This document shows positions 49,577 to 61,577 of a DNA stretch of 64,000 nt, piece after piece; positions within the stretch are counted from its first letter, which is position 1; every line of letters begins with the position of its first letter. The translations under genes were made by a program, and so were the position numbers. The stretch is taken from NCBI RefSeq assembly GCF_018691265.1, contig NW_024881321.1, positions 14,573,387-14,637,386 of the forward strand. The letters run 5' to 3'. This DNA comes from Tyto alba. Its lineage: Eukaryota; Chordata; Aves; Strigiformes; Tytonidae. Below the pieces are notes generated by a model. It made no database searches and had not been told where the DNA came from. It saw only the letters and a list, made by a program, of their open reading frames with translations.

Positions 49577-49650
49577 CACAAATATATACATACATATATA
49601 TATGTACATAGACATGCATATATTTATGCACATAAATATATTGCACACCT
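49577..49650. repeat. (TA)n/(CATA)n microsatellite
   Basis: Impure alternating TACATA and TATATA units. Confidence 0.75.
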
Positions 49651-49936
49651 TCTTCATAATCTTCATATTAACCTACTCGACTACTCCTAAAATTGTGCTG
49701 ACAATATCAAATAGTGCTAGTAAACATAAATGGGTTTACATTATAAGATTATTATAAGACTGAGGTTTTTAAAAACTTGTAATTATATAAGCTCAACTGT
49801 AGTCTAAGGCATGTGTGTTATAACCAGGTATCAAAACAATTTTTCTCCTAGAAAATGATGAAAACTGAATAGATACCAAAGGCTGAATATTTATTCAGAT
49901 TAATTTGAACCTTGGCACTTATTATTTGCTGTTCTC

Positions 49937-50200
49937 TCATGATGTCAAATACTGGCCAGCAGTCTCTGGTTTGTCACCATCCAGTGTATGTCTGGTTCCT
50001 TTGCCAGACTGCTGGGGGTGGACGCTTTCCCCCATGGTGAGGTTTATTTTAATGCTGCTATTACAGCTCTGAGTCTGTTGGAAGTCTTGATTAGCTCCAA
50101 ATACAAGAATTAAACCAAATACAGCAAGTTCCTGCAGGACCACCACACTGATACATAAGTATGAATATTGCATGGTATCACAGGAACACAGGCAATACAC
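49937..50200 (-). other. Unrecognised 87-codon ORF with signal-anchor-like start
   Basis: The minus-strand frame encodes 87 residues and ends at a TGA. Residues about 10-35 are hydrophobic (YSYLCISVVVLQELAVFGLI), like a signal peptide or type II anchor. Two N-glycosylation sequons (NSS and NLT) follow, then a polar tail. An acceptor-like run (TAATATTTTCAG) lies upstream on the minus strand near 50262-50275. I do not recognise the protein. The local G+C rises at 49965-50035. It could be a first exon of a secreted or membrane protein, or chance. Confidence 0.18.
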
Positions 50201-50978
50201 TTATTATTTTGAAAAGCCAAATACTTAATACCATTTGAACTTGCTAGTGAGACCTGAAAATATTAGAAGAGTTAGGCGTTTTAACAGAGAGGTAAATTTG
50301 AACTTTATACCAGATGTGGCAGGTGACATTGCTTTTGTAAGCTTGTTGCAGTACCTGTTTTTCTTTAATTTCCATGATTGCCATGGAGATATACTTGTTT
50401 CCCAGGCCTCATACATGCAATAACTTAAAATCATCAGCTATGTGAAAGGTTAAGCATAGGGCAAATGGATTTCTGCATTACTGTCCAAAAGGACACATGA
50501 CAGGGCAAATTCTTCACAATCCAACAACCGAGTTCTCAACATTGAATATGCAGACATTCTTACAAAACTTGTAGAATATAAATAGAAGTCCAGTTTTAAA
50601 CCCCTTATTGAAATAGCTACCTCCCCCCACCCAAAAAAAAACATTTATCTGATTCTTTTTCTGGGCTTACAGCATCTGACCTGTTCGAATACAACAGAGC
50701 TACTTGCCTTAGTGAAGGTTTCTCAAGATACAGGAAACACAACATGTAAAATATTAACAACCTTTCCTTAAGATGTCTCTTGTACTTAACAACTACTTCC
50801 CTGACATAAGAAAAAAAAAAAAAAAAGTAAGCAGAACTTTATTTTCTAAATCATCTGAACATTTTATGAGAATGATTTAATTAACACAATTATGAGTCCT
50901 AAGTATTTTTAGTTTGTGAAAATGGACAGCTATCTGATTTAGGAATATGTTTCTATTAAACTACTATGCAAATAAGAT

Positions 50979-51096
50979 AAGCATAAGATAATGCTATTTC
51001 CACTACTCTTAGCATGACACAACTTTACCCCCAGCTATGCAATTGTTAAAGTTGTGTCATACTTAGAGTAATGGAAATAGCATTACAGTTATGCTT
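50979..51096. repeat. Long imperfect hairpin (inverted repeat)
   Basis: The left arm 50979-51027 and right arm 51047-51096 are reverse complements over about 49 bp with only about six or seven mismatches. They enclose a loop of about 19 bases. The outermost paired bases are AAGCATAA and TTATGCTT; the inner stem ends GACACAACTTTA and TAAAGTTGTGTC. Homology stops sharply outside both arms. This could be a palindromic MITE or a microRNA-like precursor. Pairing was checked by eye only. Confidence 0.8.
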
Positions 51097-54000
51097 GAAT
51101 TATAATAAGATAAGGGAATAGAAACTGGCCTGAGCTGTTAAAAAATATCAGTCCCTAAAAGTTAGTTCTACAAAAATATTAGGGCATGGAAGAGATGACC
51201 AGCTCTCACTTTCAGTGTCTAGAGTCAAAATTATTATTCTAGGAATTTCAGTTCAGTTTTGAAGGTAACTCAAATCTATTAACTTTTATGTTTTCAGCAC
51301 TGGAATTCTTTATGGATCAAAATATTTATTAATAGGCATGTTCAGAAATATTTTATTTATATCTATACAAAGCAGTTCAGTTTCTGTTTATATCTACAAC
51401 TACAGTGAGACCAATAGACAAAATCTTCACCTGTGTGGCCCTGAAGCTTGATTTGGTCATCATCAATTAGATCACCTCTTGAAAAACAGAGATAGGAAAA
51501 TAAACAATCCTGCTCATTTAACTAACATGTTGTGGCTAGCCTATTCACCCAGAATACAGAATTCTAAAATTCTCTCAACACAGTTCACCTCATGGCACAA
51601 ATCTTCTGTAGAGACCATTTTGCTTATCAAGTTATTGAGTTTTACACAAAAAATTAAAATAACCTAGAGGCAGAAGAACTCAAATTCTTCCTCTGTTGGT
51701 ATTTCTCCACTTTGAAATTGGATATTCCAGAGAACAAGAGTTTAAAACCAGGCTACTGCCCTAAAATATATTGTATAATACAGTCAGCTAAAAAATAAAA
51801 ATACCTCAGAAAATCATACATGAACAACACAATAGCTAAAAATCATATATAGTCATTATATATTCAAAGATTCAAAATAATGCAAATATTATTAAAAAAA
51901 TCACCTGAAGAAATAACAAAAGTTTGGAGGTTTTTTATTCTTTCTCCAAACTTTGTTTACAAATACTACTTACTGGAAGACTGACGATCTGTCCCTGACA
52001 TAGCCCTGCACTTCAGTATGAAACAGATGTGGGTCTTTGTCATTTGCTTTGCATTTCCTGAGGTTGTCAGCTTGTGTGAGTGTTCTTTTTCATTTTGGCT
52101 CTCCCACACCATCTTTTTAAAATGTGCATTACTTATTTAGAGCTTTTTAAAAATGCATGTCACTGTGTCGAAAAACTGCTCCAAGTTCACAGCTGTGAAA
52201 ATTCAAACCAGGGGATAAATTCCAAGCCTCAAGTATCTTCAACAATTTAGAGAATTCTAGGTAATCTAGGGACACAAACTGATTAATGTTTAGCTCTATA
52301 CAACAAACTTGCCGAAAAAAGTTTTATTCCTGCTGTGACTACTGTGTGTGATATAAGCAGGTTCTGTGATGGTGCTAAGTACACAGAGGAGGAAGAGGGA
52401 AGTACAGTGAAACTGCAGATTTCACTCTTTCTCATTCTTTTTCACCAAGCTGAGTGCACAGACCAGATTGTATATACTTAAAAGGAAGTTAAAGGTATCA
52501 GTGCTGAACTATGAGAGTGTAATCCAGAAAGCACTTAGGGTTTTAAAATGTTCTGTGGATGTAGAAGTTCAAGAAAGCCACACAGGAGTCTTCTCTAGCC
52601 TTGTAAGGTAAGTCTGATGCCCATCATGCTTCAAGTCTCACATTAAACCTTTTCTGGCATATAAAATCATACTGCAGTAGATCCGCACCACACCCTTCTG
52701 TCTATAGCACATATTAGAACAGCAGCTGCCTCCTGTGAAAAGGCATATAATAGTCTTACCTTCACATAGCTTGCTGGAAAAGTCCAAATATCTAGCCAAA
52801 TTTAAAATACGTTTCACTCACTCAAGGCTACTGGCCAAGATAGTAACAAGGTAGTAATCAATGCACTTGCTCAGGAAGTGAGGGTCTTAAGTTTTTCTCA
52901 ACCTAATATGACTGTGATTTTGCAAAAATGCTCTAAGTCTCAGTCTTTAGACTGCTCTGCCTAAAACTTGTCCACACAATTCTTTTGAAAGCTAAACCTC
53001 TGGACTTCCAGAAATTGATCCAGCAGAATACTATGTAACTTGTAAACTAACTGCCAACCAGTTCTGAGCGCTTGCTCAGCTAGGATGGCAAATAAGGGCT
53101 GGAAATAGTCAAAAGAGCATTTTGTTCTTTGAAATGTTGCTGGATTTATCTCTATAAATTTTCTAAATATGGAGAAAAAGTGCACCCACTTTGTCATGGC
53201 TGATCTTACTTCAAGTTGTCCTTAAAAAGGTGAATATCACCCTTACCAGCTAGTACCCTGGTTTTACATGGAAGACTAGCAACTACGTTGACTGAAAGAC
53301 ATTTCTAAGAACTGTAGGGATCATATTCTCAAGCTCAATAGGGTAACATCTGCAGTGGTAAGAAGGTCTAGAAACCACATGAAATGTATTATTTTTCTGG
53401 ATCTTGGCTTTTTAAACATGTACATATTTCTTATCTTTGTTTGCATTTTGGCTAGTGTAGACAGCAAACAGTAAATCATGTGTTACAAATCTCAAACTTG
53501 TTATTCCATTTCCTAATACAGTCTGCATTACTTGCAGAAATCTAAGTCAGCACTGGCAAAGTTTCGTTTCTAGAACTGGATAATTCACTTTTAGCCATAG
53601 AGGCTCACATTCAACACCTCTTTTAATAAATAATTTCTTGCTGAAACCTGAACCCTACTTACAATTTATTCCCACTTTTTTAAGTCCAGTTCTTCACACA
53701 TATGGAAGCTGCAGAACAATGTTGTGTGTGAAGTTAAATTGTTAGAAATGTAAACTGACTTCACTTATTCTTCACTATAGCTATAGATCTTTTATTCAGA
53801 AAGCTTTCTGGTTTGTTAAAAATTGATATCACATGCCTAGTTTTGAAAGAAACAAAGTTTTAATTTAGCTCTTTTTTAAAAAGCTACTATGTTGGTCGTA
53901 TTATTCTAATTGTTATCAGAACTCCAATCAGAGAATCAACCAAAAAAGGACTTTCAAAAAACATCAAGGTACCTGCAATGTGACCTTTCTGTAAGCACTG

Positions 54001-55577
54001 GTTGAGACACAAGTCAGAAACAATTATGTATGGATTAAAAACTGGACAAAAACATGTAAGTTTCTGATACAGAACTGAAGGCTAGCTTTGGCAAAGGTTA
54101 GTTTGTATCACTTCTGGTAGATTTTTTAAGAAAATGGTGTTCAGTTTTCCATGGCAGTCAGATGGAGAATAGCAGTCAGTCCAAGCAATTATTAGTGCCT
54201 GGTAGGTTTACTCTTCTACATACGCAGGTCTCTCACTGTAGTTGAATGCAAGCAACAGAAGGCAAGAAAAAGGACAAGATGTCTGACTACTTCACCGTGT
54301 GAGGATACTGAACACTACTCCAGTATTATTCTAAAGCCTCATAACTTGCCAGTGAACACAGAATTAGGAATATCAGGTTCAAATGCTTTAAAATTATGGA
54401 AATTTAGTTTGTCAGTGGTATTTACATTACACTTTTTCAACAAAAGCTGGTATAACATGGTGTGGAGTCATTTCAGTTCAAAGGAAAAGTTGAATAGGCT
54501 GTTGGAGAGTGATTAAAGAAACTCTATTCCCAACTCCAGAATTATGCAAATAAAACCATTTTTAGCATTCATTGGGTGTATCAGATGTATTTAAGGATAA
54601 AACTATGTCTTAATCCATAGAGAATTACTTCTGTAGAAATAACTGACAATTAGACATTTTTAGATTATTCTAATTTATCTGAAGTAAATGATAGTTAAAC
54701 TGTAAAATACACCAGATATAACTGAGAAAGTTCAGGGAATTCTGTTTAGCTTGAAGACATCTAAACACTCACCTATATTTTTTCAGATACTTTTTATTTT
54801 AAAAGTAAGGTATTTAAAATTTAGGATAAACTTGCTGAAGAACAGAAGTATTTGCTTTCTCTGATGGGGGCATCTTTTTTCCTAAAGTGTTCTCATATTT
54901 TTTTCATTGACAGGGCTGGATTTCAGTTCATCACAAAATAATTGACTAGTGTGATATCTGCTGGCTCAGATGTGATGGCTGACATTAAAACCAGTAACAA
55001 ACATCTTGTATTAATCTCATTAATATAAATGTATATGAATATCAAGTTTCATGTTTTGAATGTAATGCACAGTTCAATATTTGAAAAAGATGAAAATGAA
55101 ATGTGAACAAAGCCCAGTGAGGCCGAAATAAATGTTTTAATATGCAGTCTGTTAACATTTTGTTGACAGCTTTCTAAGCCCCAAAGAACTCTCAAGGTGG
55201 AGTAGAGTCAATAAAAAAAAGAAAAAGACTGCTTGCCCAAACTTAGGCCTTATGAGGTTTTATGTGGTACAAAAAGACTAATACTGACATGAACCTATTG
55301 TCTTGTGAGCTAAATATGAAGAGAGATCTTATGCATCTGAATTTAAGGTATATTGGATACAATGTTTTTTTTATTTTTTCCCCAGCATTTTCATCTATTT
55401 CTTAGTTTTGTAAATGCCTGCAAACTTAACATTTTTGTAAATAAATATACCTACACTTTGCAGAAGGAGAGCTAGGAACTTCAGAAAGCAATTCACTGTA
55501 ATCTGCATATAAAATAATACATCAGTAAGAAACACTGAAGAAAATTTGTGTCTTAAAGCCTTTCCTTCCAGGCTTTA
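51097..55577. other. Plain AT-rich sequence
   Basis: About 4.5 kb without a recognised named repeat or gene. Confidence 0.5.
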
Positions 55578-55582
55578 GGTAC

Positions 55583-56073
55583 TGTTGTGGTTTAAGCCTA
55601 CTCAGCAGCTAAACGCCCCGCAGCCGCTCACTCACTCTCCCCCTACTTGGGAACGGGGAGGGAATTGGAAGGGCAAAGGGAGACTCGTGGGTTGAGATAA
55701 AAACAGTTTAATAACAGTAACAGAACAACACACTGACAGCAGTATCAGCAGGCAATGTACAATACAGCTGCTCACCACCCACCAACCGACACCCACCTGC
55801 TCCCAGCCAGCAATCCCCAACACAAAGGCACCACAGCAACACTCCCAGAAGGGAGAGGCCCTCCTAGCCCCCTCCTGCCTTTATATAGTGAGCACAATGT
55901 CACATGACATGGACTATTGGCCAATCCGGGCCCAACCCTCCAGCTGTGCTCCCCCCACCCCCGCACACAGGTGAGGGCACTGGGACCTGGGGAGCCCCTG
56001 GGGTCTCAGGGTGCTGCAGCATTCCTCCCACTGCCAAACCAACAGGAACTCTAGTCCAGCCCCAACCAGGACA
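55583..56073 (-). mobile_element. LTR, ~490 bp family, antisense
   Basis: The plus strand starts TGTTGTGGTTTAAGCC and ends CCCAACCAGGACA. It is much richer in G+C than its surroundings. On the minus strand it has TATATAAA (plus TTTATATA at 55880-55887) and ATTAAA (TTTAAT at 55707-55712). Flanks are GTAC on both sides (55579-55582 and 56074-56077), either a 4 bp duplication or a 5 bp GTACT with a lost terminal T. The family also occurs at 62880. Frames 55632-55966 on the minus strand are composition artefacts. It appears solo. Confidence 0.87.
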
Positions 56074-57330
56074 GTACTTAACTGAGCTTCAATAGATTTC
56101 TTATGTTGGTCCGGGATTCATAGGTTAAAGTCCGAAAAAGATGATTGGATATCCCTCCTTCCTTCCATAGAACAGTAGAAGTTGTAGATTTGAGCCAAAG
56201 TCTTAAATGTCTCGGAGGATTTCTTATCCTTATTACCTTGTTCTGACCAAAAAAATATTTAATAATTCTCTTTAAAGTGACATTTTCAAGGAAAGTGTTT
56301 TCCTCACACGTGCCTGGATCCAAACTATGTCAGGCAGAGAAATTTAAACCATAGTCTCATAGCCTGGACGTCAGCATGCTTTGGTGGGCTGAGCAGACAG
56401 ATAGAGGAAATTTCAGTCTCTGAAACCAAAAAAGGTTAAGCATTAGATATTTAGTAAGTTTCCTTATTTGGTCAAGGACTAACAGTATTGCATATGCCAT
56501 ACATATTTAGGGAACTTAATTATGTAAAAATTGTTTAGTTAGAGAGGAACATATGAGCTGAAGAGACATTTGTGGCCATTAATTTCAGATTCATATATAT
56601 AAGGTAAGGTAAACCAAAGTAAAGTATACATAAGTATTTAGAATCTTAATCCTTCAAAAGTTTTTTATAGATTTAACCTCTGGCTAATACACAACCTCAA
56701 GTCTCCTGGAGAGCTAGCTGCTATACTAGTCAATCTGGTTTCCTTTCCACTACAGATAGGAAAATGAACTATTACAGAAGATTTTTGTGTTTTTTTTTTT
56801 TTTTCTGTTTGGTCCATTTTCATTATTTTATTTACAGGCCTTGAAAATTTTCAAAACATTATTTTGGCTGATGATTTTTTATTGGAGATCTATAAAACGG
56901 GATTTGAGGTGCATTTCCAATTGTATATCTTCTAAGGAAATTGTCACTTTAAAACTTTCTGTCATTGAACCTCTGACTCAAGTTTCCTTGATGAAATCTG
57001 CAGAAAATCTGCTAATTAGATTTAAACCTCTGTGGCATAATTGAAAATAAATCTTTGATTTGTGGAAATCTGCCCTTTCCCATATTTCCAAGTTCCCCAA
57101 GGAACTAGAAAGTTATTCGTTATTCTATATTTACAATATTAAATAAAAAAAATCCCTGTACATTACAAGAAGTATAATTATAGAATTTGCATACATATAT
57201 ACATAGTATATATAAATATAGATCTGTATAATATATAATTTTTATCCAAAATATAGACATAGGATTGGATAGAGTTTAGATCCTGATATTCAAATTGTAG
57301 TGTGGTATTCCCCAAATTTATGTAGTATAG
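56074..57330. other. Plain AT-rich sequence
   Basis: No recognised repeat or gene. T-run at 56790-56804; AT-rich tract at 57180-57245. Confidence 0.5.
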
Positions 57331-57335
57331 ATATA

Positions 57336-58417
57336 TGTCGTGCTTTGTGCTCAGAGAGCAACTGAGCATCACCCAGCCACTCCTCCCTTCCCTTCTCTCC
57401 CAGTGATGAGAAGGGACAAATGATCCAGGCTGGGGATTCGGGATAACACCAGGAGGGGGCAAATCACCCATTATACTCACGGGCAAAAGGAAGACTCTTT
57501 AGGGGAAGAAAAAAAAAAGAACATACATTTATTACAGACACTAACAATAACACTTAACAGAGTAGGACAGTGAGAAGCATTGCCACACCTTGAGAACACT
57601 TTCCCCCCATCCCTCCCTTCTTCCCGGCTCAGCTCTGCTCACCATATCTCTACCTCCTCCCCCCAGCGGCATAGGGGACAGGGAATAGGGGGTGCAGACA
57701 GTGCTGCTGCTTCTTCCATCTTCGGTGGAGGGAGCTTCTGGAACTTCTCCCCCTGCTCCATCATGGTCCCCCTCTCACAGGAGACAGTCCTCCACAAACT
57801 TCCTCCAATGTGAGTCCCTCCCGTGGGCCACAGCATGTCTTTACACTGCTCCAGCATGGGACACCAACTTCCTTCAACTGGAGTCCCTCCCACAGGCTGC
57901 AGCCCTTCTTGAGCTGCTCCAGCGTGGGACACACCCACATGCAGCAATCCTCCCAGTGCTGAACTATAACAGCAGAGCTAACTTTTTCCAAAAGACCCCA
58001 ACCATCTTCAGGCACAGCACCTTGGTCATCCATGCAAAACACTTTACAGGCTATAAATCAGTGTCTGCTCCACTATAGATCTTCATGGGTGGCAGGGGGG
58101 GCCTGACCTGCCGTCTCACTACAGGATACAGGGGGGTCTCTGCTCCCGCACAGCTCCCCCCTCCTTTCTTCCTCTGTTCCTTCACTGACCTTGGTATTCA
58201 CACAGCTGCTGAACTCCTCCTCACAAGTCTGACTTCTCCTCACCATGTCCCTTCTTAAATACGTTATCACAGAGGTGCAGCTGATTGGCTCAGCTTTGGT
58301 GCAGAGGTGGATCTGACTTGGAGCTGGGGGCTCTTTGAGAAGCTTCTCACAAGGGGCCTCCCTTATAGACCCTCCCCTGCTACCAAAAAACACCACCACT
58401 CACTCAAACCCAGGACA
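57336..58417 (-). mobile_element. Solo LTR, ~1.08 kb family, young copy
   Basis: The plus strand runs from TGTCGTGCTTTGTGCTC to CACTCAAACCCAGGACA, with an exact 5 bp duplication ATATA at 57331-57335 and 58418-58422. Minus-strand signals: TATA-like CGTATTTAAG (58254-58263) and AATAAA (TTTATT at 57528-57533). The repeat zone is about 57755-57960. It shares long identical stretches with 47093-48174, and both are 1082 bp, yet each has its own target duplication. The antisense frame 57692-58078 matches 47450-47836 with four differences in 128 residues. Confidence 0.93.
57755..57960 (-). repeat. Internal tandem repeats of LTR
   Basis: Same antisense repeat units as at 47513-47718. Confidence 0.78.
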
Positions 58418-58422
58418 ATATA

Positions 58423-59989
58423 AAGTTCTTTTTTTTTTAGCCAATAGCTGTCTGTGTAATTATTAGGGTTTTTTTTTCTGTAATTAGAAAGGTAATTTAT
58501 TTTACAATTTGTTTTCTCAAGAAAAAGATTTTTTATTTTAGAAAGACTATAAAGTCAGAAATAATTTCTAGGTTGAAAATTATTTCATTAAAATTATTTC
58601 ATTACTTTTTCTTGACTAAATCATTGTGTCCTGTAAATATAAGAAACCATGTGGGTTTTTTTTTTGTTTCTTTACCTTGACTTGGTGATATCACAAACAC
58701 AACAAAGAGAAAGCAAGAGTAAGATAATTAGTTTTTCTTCTATGTTTGGAAAATATGTTATAAATGTATACTTTTTTATCAATGTCTGTGTGTAACTACA
58801 GCAACATTATTGACAATAAACAAAACCCAAGTAAACCTTAATTTCAGTGACAATTATCTTCATCTTGCTCAGCATTACTGTTCCAACTGTCTTGTTCTTC
58901 TGCCTCTAGCACAATTCCAGAGTGAACTGATTACTACTGAATAAACTGAATTGTGACAGACTATTTCACATGAAAATTGGAGCAAAGTTACAGTAAACTT
59001 CATTCTATGGCATTGCATTCTATAAGTCTATATGTTTTTTTCTGATCATTCATATTTGCTCATTCCTTTTAAGTGATGTTGTTACAGTTTAGTTTAGTTC
59101 AAAATCTCCTTACACAGAATTATCCTCTCAGGCATAGGTGATGAATTTGCTGTAAAGAATGGGATACACATGTAAAAACAAATCTTTTGTACTTGCAGAC
59201 TAAATGAGTATACCACTAAGCAGAGGAAATGATACCAAGTATACCTGAGGAATCAAACACATGCAAGCTAAAACTGCAGGAAAATTCTTGGGCCATACCC
59301 TATGTTTACTATTCAAAAAATTTTGAATCAAAATCAGTATGAAGCTCTCCTCCAAAACCAAGGGCACAATGTGCCTTTCCCAGATGTTCATGTAACTAGC
59401 ATAACCAGTTTTATAAGGACTGTGGGCAAATATGTTGCAAATAATTTAATAATAAAGGACTCCTGTTCAGATATTTATAAATTTATTGTTCCTTTTCCAC
59501 TTAGTCAATAAACTGCACTAATGATGGAAGACAATTCTCATTTTATTTATCATGGCTAGCTAGAAACAGATAAACAAAAACATTTCAAACCTCCTAAAGG
59601 CTTTGAGATTGATGAATCCACTTGCAGAAGTTCTTGCCCTTTGGTTGTGCATCTCAATCTTTGAAATGTTTTTTGCAACTTTAATTTGCTACAGATTACC
59701 TTAGCTCAAAAATGTAATGTCCTCCTATTGTCAATAGACTTGAAATGACAGGTTGCACTCAACAGACCAATTAGGAAGACTGTTTCTTCTTTAGAAGTGA
59801 TTATGAGTTTACATCAGAAATGGCTGCCTTCTGCACATACTATTGGGTTCAAAGGTGCAGGATGTCTTGAGAAATGTGAACACATGTTCCTGCATTTAGC
59901 TATGAGTTTGGACCTGTTCTGGCCTTTTATTTCTCAAAAGGCAGAACTAGGGACTGAAAATATGGACTTGCTAAGCATTGAATTTATGG
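58423..59989. other. Plain AT-rich sequence
   Basis: Nothing recognised. Several short T-runs near 58430, 58470 and 58655. Confidence 0.5.
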
Positions 59990-61577
59990 AAGAAACAAGG
60001 AGGAGAAGAACATTACAAAAGAATACTGAAAACTAGAAGAAATAGAGAAACAGATCTAGTAAAGGATATATAGGTAACAAAATTGTTATAAGACAAGAAG
60101 AAATAGGAAAAATACTGCATAATGGGGTGATGCAAAATATAATGTGGAAAATAAATTATGTCACATATGATGTCACTTAACTTGACTTCGACAAGGAACT
60201 CACACAATATCCCATGTTATCCACATAGTAAAAATTGTGAAACATTAACTGGATAAATGGAAGTAAGATGAGAAGAAAACTCACTAGGCCCCATTGTGCT
60301 CAAAGCATGGTGATCATTACTACAACGTGTAACTTATAGAAGGCTATCTCGTAACTAGTTCTTCCCCTCAAGGATCAATACCCGAGCCACCACTGACTAA
60401 TACCTTTACTAAAAACTTGAATGATGACATGGAGTACACTCTGAACAACTTTGCAGACAACACCAAATACAGGGGAGCAGTCAGTACGCTGGAGGGTAGA
60501 GCTGCTCATGAGATGGACTACAACAGGCTGGAAAAAGGACTGACAGAAATCTCATTAATTTCAGCAATGGCAAATGAAAAGTCATGCATCTGTGTCAGGA
60601 ATAATCCCATACACCAGTACCAGCTAGAGACTGACTGCTTATCAAGCAGCTTTGCAGAAGCTTGAGCTGAAACACAAACCAGCAGTGCATCCTTGTAGCA
60701 AAGATGTTTACTAACATCTTGGCCTGCATTAGTGAGATGGCAGGCTGTGAGCTGATGGAAATTACTTTTTCCCTATATTTACCACTTGTGAAGCTACATC
60801 TGGAGTGTCACATCTAATTTTGAACTTCCTTATTTAAGAAAGAAGATATTGGTGTACTGGAGTACGTCCAGCAAGGAGCTACCAAACATTGAGGAAACTG
60901 GAAAACATAAAGTACAAGGAAAGGCTAATTGGATTGGGCTTTGTTCACATTTAAAAAGAGAAAAGAAAAGGGAGATATTAATGCTAACACCTAACAGCAG
61001 ATCTTAGAGAGACGGACCCAGAATCTCCTTAGAGCTGTGCAACATGTTATAAAGCAATAGACAATAGTTGCAACACAGGATATTCTCACTTGATGCAGGA
61101 TAAAAGATCACAAGGATGGTAAAATATTGGAAAGGGTTTCTGAAAGAGGATTGGAATTTCCAACCCTGGTGTCAGGCAAACCTTGGCTAGTCAAGGCCCT
61201 CAACAACTTATTAGAACTGGCCCAGCTTTGAGCAGAGGATCTGTGGTCAGTTAATCTTGGCCAGCAGTGAGATGTCCACCCAAGGGAGGAAATATGACAA
61301 AACACTTATGGGTCCAGATAAAGATTTGGAGGTCACTTAAAAATTACCATCATAGACAAAAAAAAGAAACCTCAGTAAAATTAATTTCTTGTCAATTAAG
61401 ATAGATTTGGGTAGTGAGAAAAAAAGATAAAAAACTAAAACATCTTGCCCTGCATCCTCATCTTCATGTTTCGAAAGCTCATTTTCACTCCTTTCACTCT
61501 CACTGTGTACTGCAGTGGGCCCATTTTGGAGCTGGTCCATTCCAATTTATGTTACTCTGTGATTTTGTGATCCTGTG
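59990..61577 (+). mobile_element. CR1 LINE, long decayed copy with 3' end
   Basis: The plus strand follows CR1 from the RT domain to the tail. 'taacttgacttcgacaaggaactcacacaatatcc' (60179-60213) matches the LDFSKAFDTISHNI coding block. The frame at 60417-60665 keeps LNNFADNTKYRGAVSTLEGRAA, the degraded FADDTKLGG catalytic box (the second Asp is Asn here), followed by MANEKSCICVRNNPIHQYQLETDCLSSSFAEA. Then come the C-terminal and 3' UTR blocks (60840-61275). The tail (TTACTCTGTGATTTTGTGATCCTGTG) is at 61551-61577. About 265 bp between about 61275 and 61538 do not match CR1. The left end is uncertain. It is not able to move. Confidence 0.85.
61340..61540 (-). other. Coding-like stretch inside the CR1 insertion
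   Basis: The minus-strand frame from 61540 reads MDQLQNGPTAVHSESERSENELSKHEDEDAGQDVL and then turns hydrophobic and A/T-rich, ending near 61337. The first 35 residues are acidic and protein-like, and they sit in the non-CR1 segment of the element at 59990-61577. I do not recognise it. It may be chance or part of an inserted sequence. Confidence 0.12.

Larger units (their letters stand above)
48180..50978. other. Plain AT-rich sequence
   Basis: No named repeat or gene beyond the coding-like stretch at 49937-50200 and an AT microsatellite at 49577-49650. No retroviral gag, pol or env remnant, which matters because two like LTRs flank the larger interval. Confidence 0.5.

Noticed and set aside
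47093..58417. A full provirus bounded by two LTRs
   Set aside because: Each LTR has its own exact 5 bp duplication, and no gag, pol or env remnant lies between them.
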